Source: Fibrobacter sp. UWR2 (GTDB lineage: Bacteria > Fibrobacterota > Fibrobacteria > Fibrobacterales > Fibrobacteraceae). From it: a DNA stretch of 64,000 nt. Within the stretch, counting starts at the first letter, position 1. Each line of letters starts with the position of its first letter. The notes under the pieces are model-generated. The model worked only from the letters and a program-made list of their open reading frames with translations. It was not told the DNA's origin and made no database searches. Made by a program: the position numbers and the translations under genes. The DNA lies in contig NZ_MWQE01000001.1 of the NCBI RefSeq assembly GCF_002210285.1, positions 186,001-250,000 of the forward strand, given 5' to 3'. Shown piece after piece: positions 1-8,483 of this stretch.

Positions 1-1
1 G

Positions 2-1225
2 GCAGTGCTTATTTACAACGACTACAACACGCTTTCCTGGCAGATCAACGAAGGTATCGAACTCATCCAGACCATTGTCAAGAACGGCGCTCCGGTCGAT
101 GCTTACGGCCAGCAGGCTCACGACTGCAAGGGCATGAGCAAGTCTGATTTCGAAAGCAAGATGACTCGAATCCATAACGAGACGGGCCTTCCGCTCCTCG
201 TTTCGGAATACGATATCGGCGAAGCCGACGATACCAAGCAGAAAAATGACTATGCAAACCAGGTTCCCTTCATGTGGGAAACTCCGTGGGTTGCAGGCAT
301 TACCATTTGGGGCTATATCAACGGCTCTACCTGGGTGGCAAACACCGGCCTCATCGAAAAGGATGGCCGCAAGCGCGCTTCCATGAACTGGCTCGAAGAC
401 TATTTCGCGCAAAACCTCAACAAGGGCCAGAACGATGTGACCTTCACGCCGGTTGAACCTGAACCGCAGCTCCCGTTCAAGGGCCAGCCGATTGATATTC
501 CGGGTAAGGTCGAAGCCGAAGATTTCGATATCCCGGGCAAGGGCGTCAACGAAGACGGCACGAGCAACCAGTCCTATAGCGACGATTCCGAAAACCACGG
601 CGATAGCGACTACCGCAAGGATACCGGCGTCGACCTCTACAAGAAGGCGACCGGCGTGATTGTGGGCTACAACAGCGAAGGCGACTGGCTCGAATGGACC
701 GTGAACGTGAAGGAAGCGGGCGACTACACGATGTTTGCCGCCGTGGCTGCCGCGGGTTCTACCTCCAGCTTCCAGCTTTCCCTCGATGGTAAGGCTCTTA
801 CCGAAAAGATATCTGTCCCCGCCGCCAAGGAAGGCGAAGAGAACTACGATGACTACAACAAGGTCAAAGCTAACGTGACTCTCCCGGAAGGCAAGCATGT
901 CCTGCGTATGGACGTGACCGGCGCCTGGTTCGACGTGGACTACTTCACCTTCGTGAAGGGCAAGGACGCAACCGATCCCGAACCGATTGTCGGTGACGAT
1001 GACCCGGGCACGATTTCCATTGCAAATGTCAAGTTTGACGCGGGCAAGCTCCAGGATTACTATGTATTCGACCAGAACGGCGTACGCCTCGGCCTGATGA
1101 GCGCCTACGGGTTTAACGCTGCTGCCGACATGCTCCGCGCTTCCAGCATGGTGAAGGCGTCCGGCGTGTACTACCTGCGCAACCGCTTTACCGGCGCAAT
1201 GCAGAACGTCCGCGTTGTCCGCTAG
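2..1225 (+). CDS. GH10 endo-1,4-beta-xylanase with CBM6, 5'-truncated
   Basis: C-terminal part of a secreted xylanase; the reading frame is open to the left edge, so the signal peptide and the first half of the GH10 barrel are missing. The visible catalytic part has YNDYN (a GH10 strand motif), AYGQQAH, and LLVSEYDI, where the Glu is the expected nucleophile. ITIWGYINGSTW closes the barrel near residue 110. A CBM6 follows at about residues 165-320 (starts KVEAEDF, contains EGDWLEW and ends WFDVDYFTF); this family binds xylan or cellulose. The last ~75 residues (YYVFDQNG ... GVYYLRN ... VRVV) resemble the C-terminal sorting-like modules of Fibrobacter secreted enzymes. An intrinsic terminator lies just downstream. 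The family call is secure; exact substrate is inferred. Confidence 0.93.
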   Translation, partial: AVLIYNDYNTLSWQINEGIELIQTIVKNGAPVDAYGQQAHDCKGMSKSDFESKMTRIHNETGLPLLVSEYDIGEADDTKQKNDYANQVPFMWETPWVAGITIWGYINGSTWVANTGLIEKDGRKRASMNWLEDYFAQNLNKGQNDVTFTPVEPEPQLPFKGQPIDIPGKVEAEDFDIPGKGVNEDGTSNQSYSDDSENHGDSDYRKDTGVDLYKKATGVIVGYNSEGDWLEWTVNVKEAGDYTMFAAVAAAGSTSSFQLSLDGKALTEKISVPAAKEGEENYDDYNKVKANVTLPEGKHVLRMDVTGAWFDVDYFTFVKGKDATDPEPIVGDDDPGTISIANVKFDAGKLQDYYVFDQNGVRLGLMSAYGFNAAADMLRASSMVKASGVYYLRNRFTGAMQNVRVVR

Positions 1226-1250
1226 TAAGAACTGTTATCCATACACCTTA

Positions 1251-1284
1251 AGCGCCCCGAAGTCTGGCTTCGGGGGCTTTTTTT
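1251..1284 (+). terminator. Intrinsic terminator after the xylanase gene
   Basis: GC-rich stem (left arm 1251-1262, right arm 1268-1278) with loop TCTGG, followed by seven T at 1278-1284. It lies 26 bp after the xylanase stop codon and immediately before the acyltransferase gene. Confidence 0.88.
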
Positions 1285-1297
1285 CTACATTTGGGGT

Positions 1298-2437
1298 ATG
1301 AAGGCAAGTTATTTCCCCGCAATCGATGGGCTGCGGCTCCTTGCGAGCATCAATATCGTGATGCTCCACCTGGGCAGTTCGAATGCGCTCGCCTACATGG
1401 CGGACTACAAGTGGCTCATGCCCATCGTATCGGCGCCCGCCTTTGCGGCCGGCATTTTCTACGTGTTTGCGGGGTTCCTTTTTGCAAGCAAGTTCAGCGA
1501 TCCGGAACGCCGCATTCCGGTAATCCCGTTCATGTTCGCCCGCATAGCTAAGCTCTACCGCCTGCACTTCTTCATGACGCTTTTGATGTTCGTGGTGCTC
1601 GTGTTCAAGTTCAGCGGCTATACGCACTTGCCTGCTTTCAGTGAAATCGGCGACTGCGCCTCGAAGGGCCTCTCTGCGATGGTTCACCCCTGGCGGAGCC
1701 TGCTCTTGCACCTCACACTCACGTGGTCCATTGTGCCCGATCTGGGCATGAAGCTGAACGAACCCAGCTGGTCCTTGACGAGTTTCTTCCTGTGCTATGC
1801 GATTACGCCGTGGTTTAGCCGCTGGCTGTTCAGGCGCAGCCGCCGTACGCTCTGGATTTTGTTCGGGGCCGTGTTCGTCCCTGGAATCCTCTGGGCGGTG
1901 ACCTTCGGGCTTACGGGCGACCTCTGGTTCGCCGGTTATGCCGAAAAATACAGGTTCTTCCACATGTTCGCGCCGGTACGTGTGTTCGAGTACATCTTCG
2001 GCATGGTCATCTACCGCCTGTACGCCGAAGGCTGTTTCGATTTCCTCAAGAAGGACTACGTGAGCGGGATTGCGCAGGCCCTGCTCCTGGCCACCCTTTA
2101 CGGGAGCCTGTTCCTCATGTCCCCGGCCTACAATCCGGGTGTAAACTACTTTATACATCACAGTATCGCCGTATTTATTTACGGGCTTTTCGTACTTTCG
2201 CTCCTTTCGGGCAAGGGGTTCATGGCCCGGTTCTTCTGTATAGGCTTTGTACGCAAGGTCGGCCGGGCGAGCTTCTACCCGTACCTTATACACCTTCCGC
2301 TTATCTCTATTGCGTGGGGAATCTGCAACCTGAATACCCCCAAAAATACGCTCCTGTTCATGTTGTTCGTGTATACGGTGAGCACACTCTACATGGAATT
2401 CAAGACCTGGCGCCGCAAGCGCAAAAAGGCCCATTGA
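1298..2437 (+). CDS. Acyltransferase family 3 membrane protein
   Basis: A 379-residue polytopic membrane protein. The N-terminus (FPAIDGLRLLASINIVMLHLG) has the DGLR and early conserved His typical of acyltransferase family 3 (OafA/NodX type), and about ten hydrophobic segments follow. These proteins move acyl groups, usually acetyl or succinyl, onto sugars or lipids of the cell envelope; the substrate here cannot be read from sequence. It is isolated between two terminators. A TACATT hexamer ends 6 nt before the ATG and there is no convincing Shine-Dalgarno, so the transcript may be leaderless. Length is normal for the family. Confidence 0.88.
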   Translation: MKASYFPAIDGLRLLASINIVMLHLGSSNALAYMADYKWLMPIVSAPAFAAGIFYVFAGFLFASKFSDPERRIPVIPFMFARIAKLYRLHFFMTLLMFVVLVFKFSGYTHLPAFSEIGDCASKGLSAMVHPWRSLLLHLTLTWSIVPDLGMKLNEPSWSLTSFFLCYAITPWFSRWLFRRSRRTLWILFGAVFVPGILWAVTFGLTGDLWFAGYAEKYRFFHMFAPVRVFEYIFGMVIYRLYAEGCFDFLKKDYVSGIAQALLLATLYGSLFLMSPAYNPGVNYFIHHSIAVFIYGLFVLSLLSGKGFMARFFCIGFVRKVGRASFYPYLIHLPLISIAWGICNLNTPKNTLLFMLFVYTVSTLYMEFKTWRRKRKKAH

Positions 2438-2476
2438 CGGTATATAAATGCGGCCTGTCGTGGCCATGTGAGTAAG

Positions 2477-2499
2477 CGCACACTTCTGTGCGATTTTTT
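2477..2499 (+). terminator. Intrinsic terminator after the acyltransferase gene
   Basis: Stem CGCACA/TGTGCG (2477-2482 and 2487-2492) with loop CTTC, then A and six T. Small but well formed, 40 bp downstream of the acyltransferase stop. Confidence 0.75.
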
Positions 2500-2587
2500 G
2501 GTGTTTTTCGTTACGTTTTTACGTTTTTAGGGCTTGTGCAACCGAATTATTACATCTTTAAGGGGTGCAATAATCCCCAAGTTCAAT

Positions 2588-2593
2588 TATATT
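2588..2593 (+). promoter_or_regulatory. Candidate -10 element for the GH8 gene
   Basis: TATATT 46 bp before the ATG at 2634, leaving a short leader that carries a GAGG ribosome-binding site at 2624-2627. No good -35 hexamer is visible; a small GGGG/CCCC inverted repeat lies just upstream (about 2562-2578). Confidence 0.4.
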
Positions 2594-2633
2594 TATTGCG
2601 GGTGGGAATAACTAGAAAAAAATGAGGATGTAG

Positions 2634-4883
2634 ATGAAAACTTTCCTTAAAGCTACTATGTGCACGGTCGCTATGGCCGCCACGATGTCCATGGCTGCGG
2701 CGAACTTCCCGTTCCCGCAGAACATGAAGAGCCCCTACGGCTACACGATTCCGTTCGCTAGCCCGGATTCGATCAAGGTTCATTTTGACCTGTGGAAGAA
2801 GGCCTGGTACGATGCAAACCAGGGCTGGGTTCTCGCTCCTGAAGGCACCTGCTCTACCGTTTCCGAAGCAATCGCTTACGGTATGTTGATTACGGTGTAC
2901 ATGGACGATGGCAAGAGCTCCGAATACAAGCAGATGTTCGACAAGCTCTATAACACCTGGACAAGCAATGCTGCAGGTTCTAATGGCGGTATGAACTGGC
3001 GCATTGGCTGTGATGGCGGTTCGGGTTCTGCATCTGACGCCGACTTCGACGCTGCCCTTGCCCTTGTGATGGCCTCCAAGCAGTGGGGTGATGAAAGCTA
3101 TATGACGAAGGCAAAGTCCCTCATCAGCTGGATTTCCTCGAACGATCTCAATGGCAGCAAGATTAAGCCGGGTAACCAGTGGAACGACGCTTTTAACCCG
3201 AGCTATGCGACTACCGCAAACTTCAAACTTTTCCAGGATGTTGCCGGTGGTTCCTGGACTGGAGTCATTTCCCAGGCGTATACCGATTTGAACGCTTGTG
3301 CTAACTCCAAGACCGGCCTTGTTCCTGACTGGTGCGACTGGAATAGCCACCAGCCGACCAAGACGAGTGCTTCCGTTGCCCAGGACGAAAATCCGGGCTT
3401 CTTCGACGATGCTGCCCGTACCCCGTGGCGCATGGCGTGGGCCTACTACTGGTATGGCGATACCAAGGCTCAGGCATTCAACAAGAAGATTAACGACTGG
3501 ATGATTCCTGAAACTCGTACGGCTAGCGGTATCAACTCCGGCTACTTCATCAATGGCCAGGCCGTGAAGAGTGAAAAGCGCAACTTTGTGTCTTCCACCT
3601 TCTCTGGTGGTATGGGCATTGCCGCATCTAGCGTTGATGAATCTGCCTCCAAGTCCTTCATGGAAACGGTCTACAAGGCTCTTGTCAACATGAAGAGCTG
3701 CAAGAATGCTTCTGGTTGTGGTGAAGGCAGCAACCCGGGTGAAAAGTACTACCCGGCAACGCTCAACCTCCTCTACCTCCTCCTCATGACGGGTAACATG
3801 CCCAACTTCTACAACATGACGGGCTTCGAAAAGTTTACTCCGGATCCGAGCCTCATGAGCGGTGTCGGCGATGCCGAAGGCGTGCAGATGGCTAAGAAGG
3901 ATTCTACGGTCGGTGTTTCTGGTTTCTGGAACTGGGGTGGCTACCACGACAAGCTCGGCATTGGTACCGTGATGTCTCCGGATTCCGGCGAATCTCCGCT
4001 CTATGCCAAGAACTGTGAAATTACTGCTGAAGCTACCATGGAAATTGGCCCTGAACCGGAATGGACGCAGGCCAAGGCTGACGTGTGCAAGAATACTCCG
4101 GCTCAGTGCGAACTCAAGTACCCGTCCGCCGGTATTGCCATGTCGTTCCTTTCTAACGACAAGAAGGGTGTTGACCTCGAAGCTCTCGGAGTCAAGTACC
4201 TGCGCGTTACTGCTAAGACTCAGGGCCCCATCCGCATGGCTGTCCTTAACGAGATTACCAACGAGAACGATGCCAAGGGCGTTCCGAACGCAGGTGCTGG
4301 TTCTGAACCGGGTACATATGTGGACCCCACTGACGATTACACAGCCGTTCTCTATGACATGACCCCGAGTCAGTATGGATTTGTGGGTGATGGCAAGAAC
4401 GAATTTGACAAGCTTAGCTGGGTGAGCACCGAAGCCCCCATCGGCGCCGAGATCATTAAGCGTGTTACTGGCCTCAAGTGGGAAGTCAAGGACGCCAAGG
4501 GCGGCTTCGGCTCTGTCTCCATCAAGGCCATCGAATTCCTCGATGCAAGTAAGAATGTCATTGATCCGTTCTTGATTACCGGCATTAGGGTTCCGGAATA
4601 CCAGTGCTCCAGCAATCCGGGTTCCAGCTCCAGCAATCCGGGTAGCTCCGCTGTCGGCTTCTACAATGCTCCGTCCATCGACAAGGTGAAGGTGATTGCT
4701 AGCGGTAACCAGGTCCAGGTGCTCGGCGCCTCCGTCGGTTCTGCCTACACCGTGTTCAGCCTGCAGGGCAAGGTTGTCGCTTCCGGCATGATCACCAGCG
4801 CTTCCCAGGGCATCACTGTCCCGAACAAGGGAACGTTCCTGGTACGTGTTGGTACCAAGCTCCACATGGTTGCTGTCAAGTAA
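2634..4883 (+). CDS. Secreted GH8 endoglucanase with accessory and C-terminal sorting-like domains
   Basis: A 749-residue exported enzyme. A signal peptide (MKTFLKATM ... SMAAA, cleavage about residue 23) leads into a GH8 (alpha/alpha)6-barrel at residues ~30-400. Glu78 in VSEAIAYGML matches the family's general acid, and SDADFDAALAL (Asp135/Asp137) matches the GH8 signature Asp region. GH8 enzymes cut beta-1,4-glucan, beta-glucan, xylan or chitosan by inversion; in this organism a cellulase is likeliest. Residues ~420-650 form a beta-sandwich-like module with a FWNWGGYHD start, possibly carbohydrate-binding. A Ser/Asn/Gly/Pro linker (SSNPGSS repeats) then joins a ~75-residue C-terminal domain (AYTVFSLQGKVV ... 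GTFLVRVG) like type IX sorting domains. It is preceded by GAGG and followed by a terminator. Confidence 0.93.
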   Translation: MKTFLKATMCTVAMAATMSMAAANFPFPQNMKSPYGYTIPFASPDSIKVHFDLWKKAWYDANQGWVLAPEGTCSTVSEAIAYGMLITVYMDDGKSSEYKQMFDKLYNTWTSNAAGSNGGMNWRIGCDGGSGSASDADFDAALALVMASKQWGDESYMTKAKSLISWISSNDLNGSKIKPGNQWNDAFNPSYATTANFKLFQDVAGGSWTGVISQAYTDLNACANSKTGLVPDWCDWNSHQPTKTSASVAQDENPGFFDDAARTPWRMAWAYYWYGDTKAQAFNKKINDWMIPETRTASGINSGYFINGQAVKSEKRNFVSSTFSGGMGIAASSVDESASKSFMETVYKALVNMKSCKNASGCGEGSNPGEKYYPATLNLLYLLLMTGNMPNFYNMTGFEKFTPDPSLMSGVGDAEGVQMAKKDSTVGVSGFWNWGGYHDKLGIGTVMSPDSGESPLYAKNCEITAEATMEIGPEPEWTQAKADVCKNTPAQCELKYPSAGIAMSFLSNDKKGVDLEALGVKYLRVTAKTQGPIRMAVLNEITNENDAKGVPNAGAGSEPGTYVDPTDDYTAVLYDMTPSQYGFVGDGKNEFDKLSWVSTEAPIGAEIIKRVTGLKWEVKDAKGGFGSVSIKAIEFLDASKNVIDPFLITGIRVPEYQCSSNPGSSSSNPGSSAVGFYNAPSIDKVKVIASGNQVQVLGASVGSAYTVFSLQGKVVASGMITSASQGITVPNKGTFLVRVGTKLHMVAVK

Positions 4884-4905
4884 TCGCGTGAATCGAACTT
4901 GAAAT

Positions 4906-4941
4906 GGAGCCGCGGCCTTCGGGTCGCGGTTCCTTTTCTTT
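4906..4941 (+). terminator. Intrinsic terminator after the GH8 gene
   Basis: Twelve-pair stem (two G.U pairs) closed by a TTCG tetraloop (4918-4921), left arm 4906-4917 and right arm 4922-4933, then TTTTCTTTT. Confidence 0.9.
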
Positions 4942-4956
4942 TAGGGTGTAAAATTG

Positions 4957-4988
4957 TATATTCTGTATGCGGCAAGCGTTTTTTTGCC
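4957..4988 (+). promoter_or_regulatory. Candidate promoter and 5' hairpin of the first VWA gene
   Basis: TATATT at 4957-4962 gives a start near 4969. A small hairpin GGCAA/TTGCC (4971-4975 and 4984-4988) begins almost at that point and is followed by T-rich DNA, then the ribosome-binding site AGGAGC before ATG 5016. The second VWA gene has the same order of elements at 7364-7414. Confidence 0.45.
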
Positions 4989-5015
4989 CTGATTTTTTGT
5001 TTTTAGGAGCGTAAG

Positions 5016-6119
5016 ATGGACATCGGTTCACTTCATTTTCAGAATCCCGAAGCCTTCTGGCTGTTTGTTCTTGTACCGGTTCTTATTGCATTGTATGTTT
5101 ACCGCCAGCAGCGCCGCAAGAGCACTATCAAGTTCCCGGCGCTTTCCATAGCGAAAAAGGCTATCCCGAGCCGCCGCGTGCGCCTGCGCCACATTGTGCC
5201 CGCGCTGCGCCTTGCGGCCCTCTGCTGCTTTGTGGTGGCGCTTGCCCGCCCGCAGAATGCGATGGAGGTGGAATACACGAATACCGACGGCGTAGACATC
5301 ATGCTTGCGCTCGACGTCTCGGGCTCCATGGGGACGCTCGACATGCTTACGCGTACCGAGCAGGCGAAACTCGGGGTGATGAATGCCGAACGAATCCTCA
5401 AGTCGGGCGACTACTGGAAATACAGCCGCATGGGCTATGCCCAGGTGGTGATTGCCGACTTTATCCAGAAGCGCCACAGCGACCGCATCGGGCTTTCTGC
5501 CTTCGGTAGCCGCGCGGTGACGCAGTGCCCGCTCACGCTCGATTACGGTAGCCTACTCGAGATATTGAAGGCGACAGACGAACTGGCCAAGGATTCCATT
5601 ATCGCGGGTCGCACGGCAATCGGCGATGGCCTGATGAACGCGCTCGCCCGCCTGCAGAAGTCCGAGGCAAAATCGAAGGTCGTTGTCTTGCTGACAGATG
5701 GCCGCGACAATGCAAGCGTGATTTCGCCGGTCCGTGCGGCCGAAGTTGCGCAGTCGCTCGGAGTGAAAGTCTATACCGTGGGCGTGGGCAAGAAGAAGGG
5801 TAAGATTCTCGCGTTCCAGCAGAACCCGTGGACGGGTGAAATCTCGTGGGGCGAGCGCGAAATTACCCCCGAAGAAGGTATCGACGAGTCGACCCTCAAG
5901 GAAGTCGCCGCAAAGACGGGCGGAAAGTTCTACCGTGCCGAGAACAAGGAACAGCTGGAAGAAATCTATTCGGAAATCGACCAGCTCGAGAAGACCGAAA
6001 TCGAGACAGTCGCCTACGCACGGTATGCCGAAAAGTTCTACCCGTGGCTATTGGTGGGCGCTATCCTCGTGTTGCTGGAATTGCTGCTTGCGAATACGCG
6101 CTTCGTGCGCATCCCGTAG
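5016..6119 (+). CDS. BatA-like VWA-domain membrane protein
   Basis: A 367-residue protein with the BatA layout. It has two N-terminal membrane segments (about 12-28 and 62-78) ending in ALARPQ, a von Willebrand A domain with MIDAS motif DVSGS at 100-104, and a C-terminal membrane helix (about 340-360). Bat (Bacteroides aerotolerance) proteins are membrane VWA proteins usually encoded with a MoxR AAA+ ATPase and a DUF58 protein, and are linked to envelope stress; biochemical function is not settled. Here neither MoxR nor DUF58 is adjacent. The VWA partner is at 7419, beyond a convergent gene. The start follows AGGAGC with good spacing. Confidence 0.87.
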   Translation: MDIGSLHFQNPEAFWLFVLVPVLIALYVYRQQRRKSTIKFPALSIAKKAIPSRRVRLRHIVPALRLAALCCFVVALARPQNAMEVEYTNTDGVDIMLALDVSGSMGTLDMLTRTEQAKLGVMNAERILKSGDYWKYSRMGYAQVVIADFIQKRHSDRIGLSAFGSRAVTQCPLTLDYGSLLEILKATDELAKDSIIAGRTAIGDGLMNALARLQKSEAKSKVVVLLTDGRDNASVISPVRAAEVAQSLGVKVYTVGVGKKKGKILAFQQNPWTGEISWGEREITPEEGIDESTLKEVAAKTGGKFYRAENKEQLEEIYSEIDQLEKTEIETVAYARYAEKFYPWLLVGAILVLLELLLANTRFVRIP

Positions 6120-7235
6120 TTACAGCGGTGCCGCGGGCTTGATGCAGTTACTTTCGGCCTTGTCCAGGAATGTGTCGATGGTGCGGGTATCGGGCGTGCC
6201 GTATTCGGACCAGTGTATGCTGAATGTGATAGGCCACGCCCCCTGCGACAGTTCCTGGCTCGTTGTGCTTGCCGTAATCAGCTTGTTTGCAAAAAACTCG
6301 ATTTCTGCGAAGTCGCTGCATTCGGCGATAACCGCAAACTTGGCTTTGCTGTAATGGGCGATAAACGTGCCGCGCTGGACGCTCTGCTCGCGCAGGAATG
6401 TCGCCATTTTCTGGAGGGCGACGACGCCCGCGTCCTTGCCGTGCTTCTTTTGCATGGCCTTGAAGTTGTCTATCTCGATTTTGACAAGGAACAGCCTCTT
6501 GGCCGGGTCCTGGCTCTGTGTGATGGTATCCAGGTAGGATGATAGCTTGTTCGCATTGTTGAGTCCCGTTGTCAGGTCCACGGTAATATACTGTCGGGTC
6601 CGGTACATGTGGATGAACAGGGTGACGAGAACGAATACCGTCGAGGTTATGGGGAGTTCATAGAATTTTGCCTGCAGGATCAGGGTTAAAAGCGGGAACA
6701 GCATAACGGCTGCAATTATGTAGAAACACCGCCTATGGAATCTGCTGGTGCACTTGCGTGCTTTTTTTAGACAGAGACCGGATGCTGCGGCGATGTAGAG
6801 GATGGAAAGCATGTTCAACAAGATCCATACGGTCGGGTTCATGACGGCGGCTTCCTCCGTCAGGTGTATTAGGGTCTCGATGAGGGTGATGCAGCTGACG
6901 ATGATGCTGGGACCTATGATGGGAATAAGCCACTTGCGCAGTACGTAGGTGTTTGCCGAGGTCGTGTAGAAAACGGAAAGGAACCAGCAGCACCCCATGC
7001 AGATGCAGGCGATGACCTTGAGGCTGTTGATGAGCCTGATAATGGGGAAACTTGATGTGGGAATGAATAGCTCGATCGAGTTGAGTACGCTAAACAAGAC
7101 GGAACATTCTACAAGGCACTGGAAGGCGCGTGCCGACTTTTCCAGGACAGCACGCTCCCTGTTACCACACCATATAAATAGGTACACGATAATGCTGATA
7201 ATGTCGATTTCGATTCTTAAAGCATCTATAGCCAT
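6120..7235 (-). CDS. Membrane protein with degenerate GGDEF domain
   Basis: A 371-residue protein. About six membrane segments fill residues 1-190, then a GGDEF-fold domain begins at TVDLTTGLNNANKLSSYL. The metal/substrate region is recognisable (VKIEIDNFKAMQKKHGKDAG, normally D-x-D-x-FK-x-x-ND-x-x-GH-x-x-GD), but the GG[DE]EF loop is replaced by YSKAKF, so diguanylate cyclase activity is unlikely. It could bind a nucleotide or act as a sensory scaffold. The ATG at 7235 was chosen because it follows GGGAAG and begins a hydrophobic N-terminus; the frame runs further upstream but that part is antisense to the batB-like gene. Its stop codon directly abuts the BatA-like gene's stop (6119/6120), tail to tail. 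Confidence 0.8.
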   Translation of the reverse strand: MAIDALRIEIDIISIIVYLFIWCGNRERAVLEKSARAFQCLVECSVLFSVLNSIELFIPTSSFPIIRLINSLKVIACICMGCCWFLSVFYTTSANTYVLRKWLIPIIGPSIIVSCITLIETLIHLTEEAAVMNPTVWILLNMLSILYIAAASGLCLKKARKCTSRFHRRCFYIIAAVMLFPLLTLILQAKFYELPITSTVFVLVTLFIHMYRTRQYITVDLTTGLNNANKLSSYLDTITQSQDPAKRLFLVKIEIDNFKAMQKKHGKDAGVVALQKMATFLREQSVQRGTFIAHYSKAKFAVIAECSDFAEIEFFANKLITASTTSQELSQGAWPITFSIHWSEYGTPDTRTIDTFLDKAESNCIKPAAPL

Positions 7236-7363
7236 AACGATCTTCCCAATGAGGAAAATATATCTTTTCCTTAACAATAATAACATTTTCGTAAGAAAAA
7301 ACGAATTCTTGTGATTTTGGAGCAAAATAATGCAAAAAACGGGGCAAAAAAGCCTGTATTTTG

Positions 7364-7400
7364 TATATTCAGGGTGTTGCGGGGTATGCCCCGCCTTTTT
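7364..7400 (+). promoter_or_regulatory. Candidate promoter with a terminator-like hairpin in the leader of the second VWA gene
   Basis: TATATT at 7364-7369 predicts a start near 7376. A GC stem GCGGGG/CCCCGC (7379-7384 and 7389-7394, loop TATG) begins about 3 nt later and is followed by C and five T, then the ribosome-binding site GGAGGA. This could be an attenuator or a 5' stabilising stem. Confidence 0.45.
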
Positions 7401-7418
7401 GCCCCTCCGGAGGATGTA

Positions 7419-8447
7419 ATGCGTTTTGCCGAACCGAACTTCTTGTGGTGCCTGTTTTCGCTCCCGTTTTTCGCGCTTCTGTTCTACTATGCCTATCGCC
7501 GTCGTAAAAAGCTGGCGTCCCGGTTTGTGTCCCTCCCGATGCTTTCCAAACTCTCTACGAGTGTCTCTCCCTGGCGTAGGCTTGCGAAGGTCCTGATTCT
7601 CCTGCTTGCCATAGCGTTCCTCTTTGTCGCGCTTGCACGCCCGCAGTGGGGCCGCAAGATGGAACATATCGAACGTCGTGGCCTGGACCTTGTGCTGCTG
7701 CAGGATATTTCGCTTTCGATGCTTGCCGAGGACGTGAAACCGAACCGCCTTGTGCGCAGCCGCCACGAGATTTCGTCGTTCCTGGAAAGCCTTTCGGGCG
7801 ACCGCGTGGGCCTTGTCGCTTTCAGTGGGGAGGCTCAGGTGATGGTCCCGCTTACGCTGGACTACGGCACCGTGCAGATGATGCTGCGCGAACTGAATCC
7901 GGGTTGGCTCATGCCGGGCACGAACCTCGAGAACGCCATCCGCAAGGGAATGAGCCTGTTCAAGAATTCGGGCGGCGCGGGCAAGTATTCGGTGATGATC
8001 CTCATGAGTGACGGCGAGGAACTTGAGGCCGCCGCAGTGAATGCCGCTAAGGAAGCGGCGGAGATGGGCATCAAGATTTATACCATCGGTATCGGCAGCC
8101 GCGAGGGAGTGCCTATTCCGGTGAAGACGAAGAACGGTGAAGTCGCCTACAAGAAGGACGTGCAGGGCAATATCGTGACGACGCGCCTCGAGGAAGGGAC
8201 GCTGCAGGAGATTGCGAGCGTGACGGGAGCCTTGTACTTCTATGCGAGTCCGGGCGAGTTCCAGCTGCAGAAGGTGCTGACCGAAATCGCGAGCCTCGAG
8301 AAGAAGGAACAAGCGTCTGACCGCATGGAGAACTACCAGGACCGCTACCAGATTTTCCTCGGACTTGCCGCCCTCCTGTTCCTGATAGAGGCTGTCGTGT
8401 CGGAGCGCGGCCGCCGCCGCAAGCAACTCGCTGGCCGCTTCAGCTAA
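7419..8447 (+). CDS. BatA/BatB-like VWA-domain membrane protein
   Basis: A 342-residue paralogue of the 5016 gene: N-terminal hydrophobic segments (about 8-25 and 57-72) ending ALARPQWG, a VWA domain whose MIDAS is DISLS (96-100, so D-x-S-x-S is kept), and a C-terminal helix (YQIFLGLAALLFLIEAVV). A strong ribosome-binding site (CGGAGGA) places the ATG at 7419; the frame is open further upstream but without a site. In other genomes two such genes are adjacent and form a membrane complex; here the degenerate-GGDEF gene separates them. It is followed by a large bidirectional terminator at 8601-8650. Confidence 0.87.
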   Translation: MRFAEPNFLWCLFSLPFFALLFYYAYRRRKKLASRFVSLPMLSKLSTSVSPWRRLAKVLILLLAIAFLFVALARPQWGRKMEHIERRGLDLVLLQDISLSMLAEDVKPNRLVRSRHEISSFLESLSGDRVGLVAFSGEAQVMVPLTLDYGTVQMMLRELNPGWLMPGTNLENAIRKGMSLFKNSGGAGKYSVMILMSDGEELEAAAVNAAKEAAEMGIKIYTIGIGSREGVPIPVKTKNGEVAYKKDVQGNIVTTRLEEGTLQEIASVTGALYFYASPGEFQLQKVLTEIASLEKKEQASDRMENYQDRYQIFLGLAALLFLIEAVVSERGRRRKQLAGRFS

Positions 8448-8483
8448 AGACGTTTGTTGTAGGCTGTTGGCTGTGCGGATGTT

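Noticed and set aside
2583-4865. A 760-codon open frame on the minus strand
   Set aside because: It mirrors the GH8 gene codon for codon; the GH8 frame has a signal peptide, family motifs and terminator, while the mirror has no recognisable motif.
7236-8426. Upstream extension of the degenerate-GGDEF reading frame
   Set aside because: This part is antisense to the VWA gene, has no membrane or domain pattern, and a good ATG with ribosome-binding site occurs at 7235.
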